NCBI RefSeq assembly: GCF_018728565.1
Contig: NZ_JACSOI010000008.1
Span: 1-64,000, forward strand
Reading direction: 5' to 3'
From: Zobellia russellii
Lineage (GTDB): Bacteria > Bacteroidota > Bacteroidia > Flavobacteriales > Flavobacteriaceae
DNA: 64,000 nucleotides
Below, piece by piece: positions 1-10,085 of this stretch; positions within the stretch are counted from its first letter, which is position 1; each line of letters opens with the position of its first letter. Below the pieces are notes generated by a model. It worked only from the letters and a program-made list of their open reading frames with translations, had not been told where the DNA came from and did not search any database. The translations under genes were made by a program, and so were the position numbers.

Positions 1-1
1 A

Positions 2-142
2 TCCGTTCCAACCGTGCATAACCAAGGAACTTTTTTGATAATGAACAACGATGAAACGTATCCTTTCTTGGATAAGATGGAATTACTGGATATTGAATTT
101 GTGATTATTTCACTTATCGCTATTATCCATAACATTCAGTAA
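2..142 (+). CDS. 3' end of an unidentified gene (partial)
   Basis: An open frame enters from the left edge and runs 46 codons to a TAA at 140-142. The visible tail ends in a hydrophobic stretch (about the last 16 residues). I do not recognise the family. It is supported only by the open frame and by the convergent gene that follows; it could be chance. Confidence 0.35.
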   Translation, partial: SVPTVHNQGTFLIMNNDETYPFLDKMELLDIEFVIISLIAIIHNIQ

Positions 143-219
143 TTTTATTTGAATAGGTGAAAGCTTATGGAAAGAAAGGAATACTTTCAATTAACCCTAT
201 AAAATTAGAAGTATTTGCG

Positions 220-738
220 TCATAAAAGAACTCTAAATATATGTACAGTATTGTTATGATATGTAGTGGTCTTGTCTAAATGCATTCCGTTGGTTAGGGC
301 TACCTTTTGAGAGGGAATATTATCTACCTGAATTATAGAAATCAAGGAATCGGCTAATTGTGAGTGCTTAGCGTACGTTTTACATGCTAGAGCAGCTTCA
401 CTAGCATAACCCTGTCGCCAATATTTTGGTAGGATGGAATAGCCTATTTCCAATTCTTCAATACTGTCTACGGTTTGTTTAAGTAGGCCGCATAAACCAA
501 TAAATTCTCCAGTTGATTTTGAAATTAAGGCATTCATGCCGCCTAAATTGTTTTTATACCGCTCAAATATGCGATCAAATTGTTGCTGGCAGGCAATTTT
601 TGGGTCCTTGGGTAATCCTTCCCAAAATTGGTTGGACTGCTTATCTTCATGAAAAGGTAGCCATAAGTCAAAATCAGATGGAATTACTTTTCGGAATAGC
701 AGCCGCTGGGTTTCTTTTCCTTCTAAAAGCAAATCCAT
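220..738 (-). CDS. GNAT family N-acetyltransferase (RimJ/RimL-like)
   Basis: This 172-residue protein has the layout of the RimJ/RimL branch of GNAT acetyltransferases, which move an acetyl group from acetyl-CoA to an amine. The acetyl-CoA binding motif A is visible as RQGYAS at residues 108-113, after the strand ELEIGYSI. The N-terminal TQRLLFRKVIPSDF is also typical. Length is normal for a single-domain GNAT. The substrate cannot be told from the sequence. It ends 6 bp from the DUF192 gene upstream on the same strand, so the two may be co-transcribed. Confidence 0.85.
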   Translation of the reverse strand: MDLLLEGKETQRLLFRKVIPSDFDLWLPFHEDKQSNQFWEGLPKDPKIACQQQFDRIFERYKNNLGGMNALISKSTGEFIGLCGLLKQTVDSIEELEIGYSILPKYWRQGYASEAALACKTYAKHSQLADSLISIIQVDNIPSQKVALTNGMHLDKTTTYHNNTVHIFRVLL

Positions 739-744
739 TTGAGA

Positions 745-1233
745 TTATAATTTGGTGAATGCGACACTATCACCCGGTTGTAAACCAAAGTTTTGAACGA
801 GCCCGGCATTTAGCTCCAAAACATATTGCACCGGACCGGCAGAAGGTAAGCTAGACTCATTTAAAGGTTGTGCATTCTCATGAAAATTGGCAATTGTCAT
901 ATCTTCCTTAATGAAAATAAGGTCTAAAGGAAATTCAGTATTCTTCATATAAAAAGAATGTGCAGCCACATCAGGAAAAATGAATAGCATGCCGCGGTTG
1001 GTCTTCATACTTTTACGGTACATAAGTCCAGTTTGGGTTTCGTACTCGCTATCGGCAATTTCAATATCAAAAGAAGTGATTAAACTATCAGTTTTCTGTT
1101 TGAAAATAGAAAGTTCCCCCTCTTTTTTAAAGACTACAGGTTCCGCTTTAATTACTTTTTTAGGCTCTTCTTTGCATGCAATGAAGAAGAGTGCAGCAAG
1201 GCTCAGATATAAATATGTTTTGAAGTATTTCAT
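745..1233 (-). CDS. DUF192 domain lipoprotein
   Basis: A 162-residue protein with a lipoprotein signal peptide: hydrophobic residues 8-19, then Cys20 in the context FFIAC. The rest (about 50-160) matches the DUF192 family, with the typical ETQTGLMYRKSM, then GMLFIFP, then SFYMKNTEFPLDLIFI, and a C-terminal block with VLELNAG. The function of DUF192 is not established. It should be anchored in the periplasm or outer membrane. The gene follows lgt on the same strand after about 100 bp. Confidence 0.88.
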   Translation of the reverse strand: MKYFKTYLYLSLAALFFIACKEEPKKVIKAEPVVFKKEGELSIFKQKTDSLITSFDIEIADSEYETQTGLMYRKSMKTNRGMLFIFPDVAAHSFYMKNTEFPLDLIFIKEDMTIANFHENAQPLNESSLPSAGPVQYVLELNAGLVQNFGLQPGDSVAFTKL

Positions 1234-1334
1234 TTTAATATCGCTTATGCTTAAAAGCCGATGATAAATGAGGTGCTTTGCTCATAGAAAAAACACTGAT
1301 TTTAGTTTCTAGTCTTAAAAGAAATCAATGTAAA

Positions 1335-2297
1335 TTATGATTTAGTAGCTTTTGGCCTGAACATAAAATAAAGACCAATTAGAATGAACGGAATACTCAA
1401 CCACTGTCCGGTTGAAAGTAAACCTAAACTTTCTTCAAAGCCACCTTGACTTTTCTTAACGAACTCCACAAAGAAACGAATTGTCCAAAGTAAGACCAGA
1501 AACAACCCAAAAAGGTATCCCGTGCTATTCTTTTTGTCCGTGTTCCAGTAGAGGTAATACAGAAGTATAAAAACAAAAATATAGGCTATTCCTTCATACA
1601 ACTGCGCTGGATGACGAAACGGAATCTGTGCCAATTGGTCAGCAAATTGTGGATTGTTCTCTATGGCACTATAGGCCGCATTCACAGTTTTTTCCTGCGT
1701 TATGGCCAATGCTTTTGATGGATGAAGATCATCTGAGTCTCTAAGGAACTTAGTGGCAAAAATAAACGATTCGTCGGTTACCTTTCCATTGATTTCCGAA
1801 TTGAAAAAATTACCTAATCGTACGCAGAAAGCACCTATGGCAAATGGTATGACCATACGGTCTAACAACCAAAGGGTTTTCATATCCGGGTATTTCTTTT
1901 GATATAAGTAGGTGCCAATAAGAACACCTATAATTGCACCGTGACTGGCAAGCCCCGTAAAACCGGTAAACTCGTAGCCGTTGATAAAACCAAAGAGTTG
2001 GCCGGAAGCACTCTCCCGTATTGGAAGTAATATTTCTAGTAGGTGGTTTTTGTAATAGGGCCAGTCGTAAAAGAACACGTGCCCCAGACGTGCGCCCAAC
2101 ATAGTGGCAAGAACGGTGTGGATAAAAAGAGAGTCTAATTGCTCAACCGTTTTATTTTCGTTAGTGAAAATACGCTTCATAATGTACCAACCAAGGGCAA
2201 AAGCGGTAATCCAAAGTAAGTTGTAATATTTAATCTGTAACGGGCCGAGTGTGAAAAGTGTTTCGTTCGGATTCCAGATGATACCTAAAAAGTACAT
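1335..2297 (-). CDS. lgt: Prolipoprotein diacylglyceryl transferase
   Basis: Lgt attaches diacylglycerol to the lipobox cysteine of preprolipoproteins in the inner membrane, the first step of lipoprotein maturation. The 320-residue protein has about seven hydrophobic segments and the signature RLGNFFNSEING near residue 165, plus HPAQLYEG further on, both diagnostic for Lgt. I place the start at the internal ATG (MYFLGIIWNP) because the family begins there; an in-frame ATG seven codons upstream is possible. It is followed by a DUF192 lipoprotein, a likely substrate. Confidence 0.95.
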   Translation of the reverse strand: MYFLGIIWNPNETLFTLGPLQIKYYNLLWITAFALGWYIMKRIFTNENKTVEQLDSLFIHTVLATMLGARLGHVFFYDWPYYKNHLLEILLPIRESASGQLFGFINGYEFTGFTGLASHGAIIGVLIGTYLYQKKYPDMKTLWLLDRMVIPFAIGAFCVRLGNFFNSEINGKVTDESFIFATKFLRDSDDLHPSKALAITQEKTVNAAYSAIENNPQFADQLAQIPFRHPAQLYEGIAYIFVFILLYYLYWNTDKKNSTGYLFGLFLVLLWTIRFFVEFVKKSQGGFEESLGLLSTGQWLSIPFILIGLYFMFRPKATKS

Positions 2298-2378
2298 GTT
2301 AAGGTGTTTTAAGGGCACTAAGATAATAAAATAGATAGCCGTTGGGCTTTACTGTATCTTAAATCGACGTTATAAATT

Positions 2379-2588
2379 TTAAGGTATCGGGTCGTAGCCT
2401 TTTCCTCCCCAAGGGTTGCAACTAAAAATTCGTTTTACGGACAACCAGCCTCCTTTAAAAAGACCGTGTTTTTTTAGGGCTTCCAAAGTGTATTGTGAGC
2501 AAGTAGGGGAGTAGCGACACGTTGCCGGTGTATACGGTGAGATGGCAAGTTGATAGAACCTGACCAAAAATACAAAAGGGGCTATCAT
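2379..2588 (-). CDS. yidD: Membrane protein insertion efficiency factor YidD
   Basis: YidD is a small membrane-associated protein that helps YidC-dependent membrane insertion. The 69 residues show an amphipathic N-terminus ([13 protein letters not shown]) and the family cysteines in [11 protein letters not shown] (Cys24, Cys30) and [12 protein letters not shown] (Cys57). The frame stays open 32 codons further upstream, but that part overlaps the terminator of the preceding operon and has no family resemblance, so I chose the internal ATG. A TTG 8 codons upstream of that ATG is an alternative start. Confidence 0.92.
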   Translation of the reverse strand: MIAPFVFLVRFYQLAISPYTPATCRYSPTCSQYTLEALKKHGLFKGGWLSVKRIFSCNPWGGKGYDPIP

Positions 2589-2689
2589 TATTTTTTTTAG
2601 GGATAGGGCCAAGACATTGTGTTTAGAGCAGTAAAAGTACGATAAATTGATTAATTGTTTATAGGGGGTATAAGGATGTCCCAAATAAA

Positions 2690-2718
2690 AAAATCCGCAT
2701 TTTAATATGCGGATTTTT
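2690..2718 (-). terminator. Rho-independent terminator of the aldB-DUF779 operon
   Basis: A hairpin with arms AAATCCGCAT and ATGCGGATTT is followed on the minus strand by a run of T. It lies 28 bp beyond the DUF779 stop codon and before yidD. Confidence 0.8.
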
Positions 2719-2745
2719 AGCTATGATTACAGATTTTAATCGGTT

Positions 2746-3117
2746 TTATGCATGGTGTACCGGTTCCAAATCAAGTGTTTCTTCTTCGGTAAACAATCTT
2801 GATTTTATAACAAACCGAACTCCTAATGGAATTTCCAAGGAAAAGCTGGCCCCTCTTCCTTGAGTAACATCAATAGTTAATTGGGTATGTTTCCAATATT
2901 CAAACTGATCTTTGGACATGTAAAAGTCACAGTCCGCAATATTGCCTAACCAAATATCTGTCTCGTTCAGCATGAGTTCCCCTTCATTAAAACACATAGG
3001 TGAGGAGCCATCGCAACATCCACCACTCTGGTGGAACATGAGCTTACCGTGTGTTTCTTTCAATTGTTGGATAATCTCCTTTGCTTCATCTGAAACTAAA
3101 ACTCTTTGCGTTTTCAT
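2746..3117 (-). CDS. DUF779 domain protein, aldehyde dehydrogenase partner
   Basis: A 123-residue soluble protein with the DUF779 pattern: a Cys-rich block HQSGGCCDGSSPMC (Cys34, Cys35, Cys42) that may bind metal, followed by FYMSKDQFEYWKHTQL and GRGASFSLE. DUF779 genes commonly sit beside aldB/exaC-type aldehyde dehydrogenases. Here the gene starts one base after the aldB stop, so they form an operon. Its biochemical role is unknown; a metal-dependent helper role in aldehyde metabolism is inference. Confidence 0.9.
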   Translation of the reverse strand: MKTQRVLVSDEAKEIIQQLKETHGKLMFHQSGGCCDGSSPMCFNEGELMLNETDIWLGNIADCDFYMSKDQFEYWKHTQLTIDVTQGRGASFSLEIPLGVRFVIKSRLFTEEETLDLEPVHHA

Positions 3118-3118
3118 C

Positions 3119-4639
3119 TTAAAAGAAGCCCATAGCCTTTTTATCGTATGAAATCAACATGTTTTTGGTCTGTCTGTAGTGCGCCAACATCATTTTATGA
3201 TTTTCACGGCCTATTCCAGACTTTTTATAGCCGCCAAACGGAGCGTGGGCAGGGTATAGGTGATAGCAGTTTACCCAAACTCTACCCGCTTGTACCGCTC
3301 TGGATATTTGGTAAGCCTGATGCGTATCTCTAGTCCAAACCCCGGCGCCTAGCCCATATAAAGTGTCATTGGCAATTTCAATAGCTTCGGCTTCATCTTT
3401 AAAGGTGGTAACACAGACTACAGGTCCAAAAATTTCTTCTTGAAAAACTCTCATTTTATTGTTGCCTTTAAGTATGGTAGGCTGAATGTAGTAGCCGCCT
3501 TCAAGGCCTTCGTTGTATGCGGCTTCACCTCCCGTTAAAACTTCACAACCTTCATCTTTTCCAATGTTGATATAGTTTAAAATTTTCTCGTATTGGTCGT
3601 TGGAGGCCTGTGCACCCATCATGGTAGTAGGATCTAGCGGATGACCTAGTTTAATTGCCTTTGTACGTTCAATTACCCTTTCCATAAAACGGTCATAGAT
3701 ACTTTCTTGTACTAACATTCTAGAAGGGCAGGTACAGACTTCTCCTTGGTTAAGCGCAAACATAACGGCACCTTCCAGGCACTTGTCAAAAAAGTCGTCA
3801 TCGGCATCAATAATACTTTCAAAGAAAATGTTGGGAGATTTTCCGCCCAATTCTAAAGTTACCGGGGTAATGTTCTTAGAAGCATATTGCATGATAAGCT
3901 GACCTGTAGTGGTTTCTCCGGTAAAGGCAACTTTGTTTATTCTAGGGCTTGAGGCTAGTGGTTTTCCCGCTTCTGCACCAAAACCGTTTACAACGTTCAG
4001 TACACCATCTGGCAATATACCTTCAATAAGTTCCATAAGCACCATGATACCAACGGGGGTTTGTTCCGCAGGTTTTAGCACAACACAGTTACCTGCCGCC
4101 AACGCTGGTGCTAATTTCCAAGTGGCCATTAGTATGGGGAAGTTCCAAGGGATGATTTGCCCTACAACGCCCAAAGGTTCCGTTACGTTCAAGGCTACGG
4201 TATTGGAGTCCAATTCACTTACGGAACCTTCTTCCGCTCTAATAACGCCCGCAAAATATCTGAAATGGTCTATGGCCAATGGAATATCCGCAGCCATAGT
4301 TTCACGAATGGCTTTGCCATTATCCCAAGTTTCGGCTCTTGCCAATGTTTCTAAGTTGCGTTCCATAACATCTGCAATTTTTAAGAGCATATTACTTCTT
4401 GTAGTGGCAGAAGAGGAATTCCATTCCGGAGCGGCTTTCCAAGCGGCATCAATGGCCAATTCAATATCTTCCGATGTGGAGCGCGCTATTTTTGTAAAAG
4501 CATTCCCGTCTACGGGTGATAAATTTTCAAAATATTCTCCTTTTTTAGGAGCGGTCCATTTTCCTCCAATATAATTTTCATACTGGCTCTTAAACTTAGG
4601 TTTTTGTAGAACGTCTTTTTCAACTGTTTGTGTGCTCAT
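3119..4639 (-). CDS. aldB: NAD(P)+-dependent aldehyde dehydrogenase, AldB/ExaC type
   Basis: Oxidises an aliphatic aldehyde (acetaldehyde in the best known relatives) to the acid. The 506-residue protein has the full ALDH fold. The general-base glutamate lies in [11 protein letters not shown] near residue 260 and the catalytic cysteine in [11 protein letters not shown] near residue 300; the C-terminal [13 protein letters not shown] is also present. I start at MSTQTVEKD because the sequence upstream lacks ALDH features. It is first in an operon with DUF779 and divergent from an AraC regulator. The paired direct repeats at 4743-4779 suggest AraC-dependent activation. Confidence 0.93.
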   Translation of the reverse strand: MSTQTVEKDVLQKPKFKSQYENYIGGKWTAPKKGEYFENLSPVDGNAFTKIARSTSEDIELAIDAAWKAAPEWNSSSATTRSNMLLKIADVMERNLETLARAETWDNGKAIRETMAADIPLAIDHFRYFAGVIRAEEGSVSELDSNTVALNVTEPLGVVGQIIPWNFPILMATWKLAPALAAGNCVVLKPAEQTPVGIMVLMELIEGILPDGVLNVVNGFGAEAGKPLASSPRINKVAFTGETTTGQLIMQYASKNITPVTLELGGKSPNIFFESIIDADDDFFDKCLEGAVMFALNQGEVCTCPSRMLVQESIYDRFMERVIERTKAIKLGHPLDPTTMMGAQASNDQYEKILNYINIGKDEGCEVLTGGEAAYNEGLEGGYYIQPTILKGNNKMRVFQEEIFGPVVCVTTFKDEAEAIEIANDTLYGLGAGVWTRDTHQAYQISRAVQAGRVWVNCYHLYPAHAPFGGYKKSGIGRENHKMMLAHYRQTKNMLISYDKKAMGFF

Positions 4640-4742
4640 AACTAAGGGTGTTAAATTAATAGAATGTTCTTGATTATATATCTGTATATCAGTTATATAT
4701 AAATGATTTTCTAAATGTAGTGGAGTTAGAATCAAATTATCT

Positions 4743-4779
4743 GACCATTTCTACCATTAGTATGACCAATACTATCATT
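4743..4779 (-). promoter_or_regulatory. Candidate AraC operator: two direct repeats 21 bp apart
   Basis: GACCATTTCTACCATT (4743-4758) and GACCAATACTATCATT (4764-4779) agree at 13 of 16 positions and are offset by exactly 21 bp, the spacing of AraC half-sites. The proximal copy abuts the -33 region of the aldB promoter, whose likely -7 box is TACATTTA (4719-4712, minus strand). Confidence 0.5.
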
Positions 4780-4860
4780 CTTTGTTAAATTGGTATTTTA
4801 CTGATGCTTATTTTGTATATTTCTTAGTAATTATTGAGTTGAATTGATACTTGTTCTGTT

Positions 4861-5784
4861 ATGATTGGATTATCGGATAAATTTCTTTCGAACCGAAAGT
4901 TGGAAACATTAGTTGAGAATCAAACCTCCTATACCTTAAATAATGCAGCGTTGCATGTTTTTGAAACGCACCAACAGGCGGAAAGGGTATTGCTAAAGTT
5001 TGATCAGCCAGTTTTGGCGAGTATGATAGAGGGAAAGAAAATTATGCACCTTAGGGATTACGAGTCCTTTGATTTTTTGCCGGGAGAGTCTTTAGTGCTG
5101 CCTTCTAATGAAACTATGTGTATAGATTTTCCGGAGGCCATGAAAAGGAACCCTACCCGATGTTTGGCACTGGCTATTTCCGAGGATAAAATTAATCGGG
5201 TGCTACAACTCATGAACGAAAATATGCCAAAGCACGACAATAGGGAATGGGGCTTAATGGACTACAATTTTCATTTTGTAAACGATGCGGGTATTTTTCA
5301 AATTTTACAACGACTCTTGTTTTTATTCAGTGAAAATCACCCATCTAAAGATTTTTTTGTGGACAATATGCTCCGGGAACTGATTATTCGCATTTTACAG
5401 ACCAATGAACGTAAAATTTATTCAAATTCAACATTACAATTAGATGCTAGCAGTAGGCTGGCTACGGTAATACGATATATTCGGGAGCATTTACACGAGC
5501 CTTTAAACGTTGAGGAGCTAAGTAACAAAGCTTGTTTGAGTCCCTCACATTTTCATAGGGTCTTTAAGACCGAACTGGGAATTTCTCCAATTGAGTTCAT
5601 TAATAATGAAAGAATCAAGCTTGCTGTGGGTTTACTTCAAGACCCCAAACGAAGTATAAAAGATGTGTACCTGCAATGTGGTTTTGAAAGCCGCTCGTAT
5701 TTTAACCGGGTGTTTAAGGCGCACCAGCAACTTTCACCAAGTGATTATCAAGCAAAAACATTGAATTTTAGAAATCAGATGTAA
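4861..5784 (+). CDS. AraC family transcriptional regulator
   Basis: A 307-residue regulator. Residues about 205-300 form the AraC/XylS double helix-turn-helix: first helix pair around LNVEELSNKACLSPSHFHRVF, second around IKDVYLQCGFESRSYFNRVF, ending LSPSDYQ. The N-terminal 190 residues are probably a cupin-like ligand-binding domain with little visible similarity. It is divergent from aldB-DUF779, the usual arrangement for AraC activators of aldehyde dehydrogenase genes, so an aldehyde or alcohol-derived signal is plausible. Confidence 0.9.
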   Translation: MIGLSDKFLSNRKLETLVENQTSYTLNNAALHVFETHQQAERVLLKFDQPVLASMIEGKKIMHLRDYESFDFLPGESLVLPSNETMCIDFPEAMKRNPTRCLALAISEDKINRVLQLMNENMPKHDNREWGLMDYNFHFVNDAGIFQILQRLLFLFSENHPSKDFFVDNMLRELIIRILQTNERKIYSNSTLQLDASSRLATVIRYIREHLHEPLNVEELSNKACLSPSHFHRVFKTELGISPIEFINNERIKLAVGLLQDPKRSIKDVYLQCGFESRSYFNRVFKAHQQLSPSDYQAKTLNFRNQM

Positions 5785-5786
5785 AT

Positions 5787-7265
5787 TTAGATGCTAAAAG
5801 TGGTGCCTTCCTTACCGTCTTTTAGTTGAATACCAAGTTCTGCCAACTGGTCGCGAATCTTATCGGAGGTCGCAAAATCCTTGTTTTCACGAGCTTCCTT
5901 TCGGAGTTTTATTAATAGTTCTATAACTCCTGAAAGTTTTCCTGCATCCTCAGAAGTACCTCCCTTTTGTTCCAAGCCCAAAATATCAAATATAAAGGCA
6001 TTTAAGGTATGGGTGAGAGTATCCTTATCGGCTACAGTAATCTTTTCTTTGCCTTCCTTAATGAGGTTTATATGCTTGACTCCTTCAAAAAGATGCGCAA
6101 TTAAAATAGGTGTATTGAAATCGTCGTTCATGGCATCATAGCATTGCTGCTTCCATGCCTCAACATCAAAATTACTATTGGAGCCAGTTTCTAATCCATC
6201 TAAAATGGAAAGGGAATCCATTAGGCGGCTAAACCCTTTTTCAGAAGCTAGAAGTGCATCGTTGCTTAAATCTAGGATACTTGTATAATGCGCTTGCATC
6301 ATAAAAAACCGAACCACTGAAGGTGAAAAGGCTTTACTTAGAATATCATTCTCACCGGTAAAAATTTCGCCGGGAAGTATGTTGTTTCCTGTAGATTTGG
6401 CCATTTTCTTGCCATTCATAGTCAGCATATTGGCATGCATCCAGTATCTTACGGGGGAATGACCGTAGCACGCTTCGGCTTGGGCTATTTCGCATTCGTG
6501 GTGCGGGAATTTAAGGTCCATACCGCCACCATGAATATCAAAAGTTTCGCCCAGATATTTGGTACTCATTGCCGTACATTCCAAGTGCCAACCGGGAAAA
6601 CCATCGCCCCAGGGCGAAGGCCAGCGCATAATGTGTTGTGGCTCCGCTTTTTTCCAAAGAGCAAAATCCTGCGGACTATTTTTCTCGTCCTGAGCGGCCA
6701 ATTCTCGGGTATTGGCAATCATGTCCTCTAATTTTCTTCCACTTAACTTACCGTACTCATGGCTGTCGTTAAATTTTGAAACATCAAAGTATACCGATCC
6801 GTTTACTTCGTAGGCAAAACCTTTGTTAAGAATTTCCTTTATGATTTCAATCTGCTCAATAATATGGCCCGTAGCGGTTGGCTCAATACTTGGGGGCAGA
6901 AAATTGAACTGCTCTAGAATGTTGTGAAAATCTATAGTGTAACGCTGTACCACTTCCATAGGTTCTAGCTGTTCCAACCTTGCTTTTTTTGCAATTTTGT
7001 CTTCGCCGTCCTCCGCATCATCTACCAAGTGTCCGGCATCCGTAATGTTACGCACATAACGCACTTTGTAACCTAAATGCTTAAGGTACCTAAAAATCAT
7101 GTCAAAGGACATAAAAGTACGGCAGTTGCCCAAATGGACGTTGCTGTAAACCGTAGGTCCGCAGACGTACATGCCTATATGGCCTTCGTTTAAAGGTTCA
7201 AATATTTCTTTTTTACCGGAAAGGGAATTGTAAATCTTTAACTTCTGGTTCAGGTACAATTGCAT
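5787..7265 (-). CDS. cysS: Cysteinyl-tRNA synthetase
   Basis: Charges tRNA-Cys with cysteine. The 492-residue class I synthetase shows [13 protein letters not shown] (zinc-ligand Cys35; HIGH-type motif HLGN at 44-47), the zinc region [10 protein letters not shown] and PHHECEIAQ, and the KMSKS-type motif KMAKSTGNN near residue 285. The C-terminal helical domain ends in [15 protein letters not shown], typical of CysRS. Length is normal. It is adjacent to folE on the same strand with a 15 bp gap, so co-transcription is likely. Confidence 0.97.
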   Translation of the reverse strand: MQLYLNQKLKIYNSLSGKKEIFEPLNEGHIGMYVCGPTVYSNVHLGNCRTFMSFDMIFRYLKHLGYKVRYVRNITDAGHLVDDAEDGEDKIAKKARLEQLEPMEVVQRYTIDFHNILEQFNFLPPSIEPTATGHIIEQIEIIKEILNKGFAYEVNGSVYFDVSKFNDSHEYGKLSGRKLEDMIANTRELAAQDEKNSPQDFALWKKAEPQHIMRWPSPWGDGFPGWHLECTAMSTKYLGETFDIHGGGMDLKFPHHECEIAQAEACYGHSPVRYWMHANMLTMNGKKMAKSTGNNILPGEIFTGENDILSKAFSPSVVRFFMMQAHYTSILDLSNDALLASEKGFSRLMDSLSILDGLETGSNSNFDVEAWKQQCYDAMNDDFNTPILIAHLFEGVKHINLIKEGKEKITVADKDTLTHTLNAFIFDILGLEQKGGTSEDAGKLSGVIELLIKLRKEARENKDFATSDKIRDQLAELGIQLKDGKEGTTFSI

Positions 7266-7280
7266 GTTATGCTAGAGCTA

Positions 7281-7961
7281 TTAAAAAGTAGTATCTAAAT
7301 TAATGTAATCTAAAAATTCGCGGCGCACGGCTTCTTCTTTGAACTTACCTCCGTATTCTGCTGTAACAGTGCTGCTTTCTATGTCGCGTATACCTCTTGA
7401 ATTTACGCAAAGGTGCTTAGCGTCAATTACACAGGCAACATCATCTGTACCCAAAACTTTCTGAAGTTCGCGTACAATTTGGATGTTCAAACGTTCCTGT
7501 ACTTGAGGTCTTCTAGCAAAATAATCTACTACACGGTTCATTTTGGAAAGACCAACAACCGTTCCGTTAGAGATGTAGGCAATGTGGGCACGGCCTACGA
7601 TGGGTAGAAGATGGTGCTCACAAGTAGAATAAAGCGTAATGTTCTTTTCAACTAACATTTCGCCATATTTATATTTATTGCTGAACGTAGAGGCTTTTGG
7701 TTTTCTGTCCGGGTGAAGCCCGCCAAAAATCTCTTTTACGAACATTTTAGCAACTCTATTGGGTGTGCCTTTTAGGCTGTCATCATCAAGATCAAGACCT
7801 AAAGTGAGCAATACCTCCCTTATGTTATCCTGTATTCTTTCAATCTTTTCATCATCGCTCAACACGAATGCATCTTTACGTAAAGGGGTGTCCTCTGATG
7901 TGGAAACGTGATCGTCTCCTAAATCTTCAAATTGCTTTTCCAAAGTACTATCAATTTTCAT
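7281..7961 (-). CDS. folE: GTP cyclohydrolase I
   Basis: Converts GTP to 7,8-dihydroneopterin triphosphate, the first step to folate and pterins. The 226-residue protein carries STCEHHLLPIVGRAHIAYI with zinc ligand Cys114 and His117, followed by GLSKMNRVVDYFARRPQVQERL and the second cysteine in CVIDAKHLCVNSRGI. I take the internal start MKIDSTLEKQ because the 11 codons upstream run towards the promoter region. A -7-like TATCTTTG lies at 8055-8048 on the minus strand, but without a good -33 element. Confidence 0.95.
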   Translation of the reverse strand: MKIDSTLEKQFEDLGDDHVSTSEDTPLRKDAFVLSDDEKIERIQDNIREVLLTLGLDLDDDSLKGTPNRVAKMFVKEIFGGLHPDRKPKASTFSNKYKYGEMLVEKNITLYSTCEHHLLPIVGRAHIAYISNGTVVGLSKMNRVVDYFARRPQVQERLNIQIVRELQKVLGTDDVACVIDAKHLCVNSRGIRDIESSTVTAEYGGKFKEEAVRREFLDYINLDTTF

Positions 7962-8162
7962 CTGCTTATATCTATTGGCATTTCTAATGCCCAATTCGTC
8001 TTAAAAAGTTTCAATACATTACACTTCGTGCCGAGTAAAACGAACTGCAAAGATATACATAATATGGCACTTTATGTTCTATATGTCCTGATACACAACA
8101 TAAATTGCTGTTAAGAAAAGGAACAAGTTACTTTTATGGTATATCAAGGTGTAATTTGTTAA

Positions 8163-9965
8163 ATGAATCGTTTTGCGATCTTATGGGCCATGTTGCTCTT
8201 TCTGGGAATAGGTACTGTGCAAGCACAGGTTTCCCCAGATTGTAGCAATGCTATACCCATTTGTAACAATACCCCGGTTAACGGAGGTACAACAGGTTTT
8301 GGTATAGATGATTTTAACGGTGCGTCTGTTAGTGGTTGTTTAGAACAAACCTTGACCGGTGCTATTGAGTCTAATTCTGCTTGGTACCGATTTAGAACAG
8401 GGGCTTCCGGACAATTGGGTTTTAATATTGGAATAGATACGCTGGAAGATTGGGATTTTGCACTTTACCGATCTAATGACTGCAGTAATTTAGGGGAGCC
8501 TGTACGATGCAACTTTTTTGATAATCAGGATGAGAATACATTTATTGGAGTGGGAGAGGACCCTACCGGAAATGCGGAGAATGTTCAATATGAAGCTTGG
8601 TTGGATGTAGAACCTGGAGAAGACTATTATTTACTCATTAACAATTTCAGTAATAACAACTCTGGATTTTCCATACAGTTCTCAGGTCATATTTTTGTGA
8701 CCAATCCTTTTGATGCTTTGGATTGTTCCATAATCAATAACCTTCTTGGGCCACCAATAGCTGCCTGTGAAAATGAGACGGTTATTTTGGACGGTACTAC
8801 CTCGGGAGCATCTTTATATAGGTGGTTTGCAGATACTGGTAGTGGATTTACGGAAGTAGTTGGCGAAAATGGCCCTACGTATGAAGTAAGTACTTCGGCA
8901 AATTATAGGATAGAAGTTATTCGTCCTTCGGAAACTATTATTAGTGATGTTCAGGTGTTTTTTACGGATGTGCCAGTGGCTCAGACCATCACGGACGATG
9001 CTTCGTGTGGAGGCTTGGCCATGTATGACCTTTCTCAGAAAGATTCGGAAGTTTTGGGGTTTCAAAGCCCCAATGAGTTTTTAGTAACCTACCATGCCAC
9101 TATGGCCGATGCGGTTGGTGGTGCAAATGCTTTGCCTAAACAGTATCAAACTCAATCTGGTTCTCAAACCATTTTTGTACGGGTTACTTCCATAGGTAAT
9201 TCAAGATGTTATGATGCTTCACAGCAATTTCAATTGACCAATATAGAAGCACCTGTTTTGGATTTTCCATCGGAAGTGTTTTTATGTGAAGCGGATGCCG
9301 GGGTACGTATCGGTTTGGAAAATACCAACCCTAACTATAGTTATCAATGGAGCTCTGGTGAAACGAGCCCCAATATATTGGTGTCCGTAGAAGGTAATTA
9401 CGAACTAACGGTTACCTACTCACAGTCTGGTTTGAGTTGTAGTGATTCCAGAACGGTAACGGTTTTAACATCTAGACCGCCTGAGATCATAGATATTGAA
9501 ATTGAAGATTTACAGAATAATAATACGGTAACCGTGTTAACGGATGCTTCTGTGGAATATGAATACCGCTTGGACAATGGAACATATCAAACCGGAAATA
9601 AATTTTATCAAGTTGAACCGGGAATGCATACGGTTACGGTAAATAATCCGCAGGGATGCGGAGATGTGTCCGAACAAATTGTGGTGATAGGCTTTCCTAA
9701 ATTTTTTACTCCTAACGGGGATGGTTCCAATGAGTTCTGGAGCATTACCGGAGCGGATTTATTGGATTCTCCTATACTTACCATTTATAACCGTTTTGGA
9801 AAGCTATTGGCTCAATTGGATCCTAGTAATTCGCAATGGGACGGTTCTTTTGATGGGAAACCGCTGCCGGAAACGGATTATTGGTTCAAGCTTACCTATA
9901 CGGCAGCCGATGGCCAGACCGTGACGGCCAAATACATCAATAATCATTTTTCTTTGAAGCGATAG
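8163..9965 (+). CDS. Secreted protein with type IX secretion (type B) sorting domain
   Basis: A 600-residue exported protein. A signal peptide covers residues 1-21 (cleavage after VQAQ). Next is a Cys-containing domain starting CSNAIPICNNTPV, with WDFALYRS and DYYLLINNF, then Ig-like beta repeats. The last 90 residues, from FPKFFTPNGDG to HFSLKR, are the gliding-motility-associated C-terminal domain that targets proteins to the T9SS. The cargo function is unknown; an adhesin or surface protein is likely. The next gene is a paralog, indicating tandem duplication. Confidence 0.9.
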   Translation: MNRFAILWAMLLFLGIGTVQAQVSPDCSNAIPICNNTPVNGGTTGFGIDDFNGASVSGCLEQTLTGAIESNSAWYRFRTGASGQLGFNIGIDTLEDWDFALYRSNDCSNLGEPVRCNFFDNQDENTFIGVGEDPTGNAENVQYEAWLDVEPGEDYYLLINNFSNNNSGFSIQFSGHIFVTNPFDALDCSIINNLLGPPIAACENETVILDGTTSGASLYRWFADTGSGFTEVVGENGPTYEVSTSANYRIEVIRPSETIISDVQVFFTDVPVAQTITDDASCGGLAMYDLSQKDSEVLGFQSPNEFLVTYHATMADAVGGANALPKQYQTQSGSQTIFVRVTSIGNSRCYDASQQFQLTNIEAPVLDFPSEVFLCEADAGVRIGLENTNPNYSYQWSSGETSPNILVSVEGNYELTVTYSQSGLSCSDSRTVTVLTSRPPEIIDIEIEDLQNNNTVTVLTDASVEYEYRLDNGTYQTGNKFYQVEPGMHTVTVNNPQGCGDVSEQIVVIGFPKFFTPNGDGSNEFWSITGADLLDSPILTIYNRFGKLLAQLDPSNSQWDGSFDGKPLPETDYWFKLTYTAADGQTVTAKYINNHFSLKR

Positions 9966-10085
9966 GTCTCTGGAATCTACTTTCAGATTGGGTATTTTAT
10001 CGATAAACCGTCTATTATTTATGCTTAAGCATACTAAAATTACTGTCTTTGAGTTATTTAATAGTATTGTTTTAGCCCCATACCT

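Noticed and set aside
3909-4574. 221-codon plus-strand frame antisense to aldB
   Set aside because: It mirrors the codons of a well-conserved aldehyde dehydrogenase and resembles no known protein.
4660-4705. ATATAT-rich symmetric stretch upstream of aldB as an operator
   Set aside because: The arms are out of register when paired; it is mainly alternating A/T.
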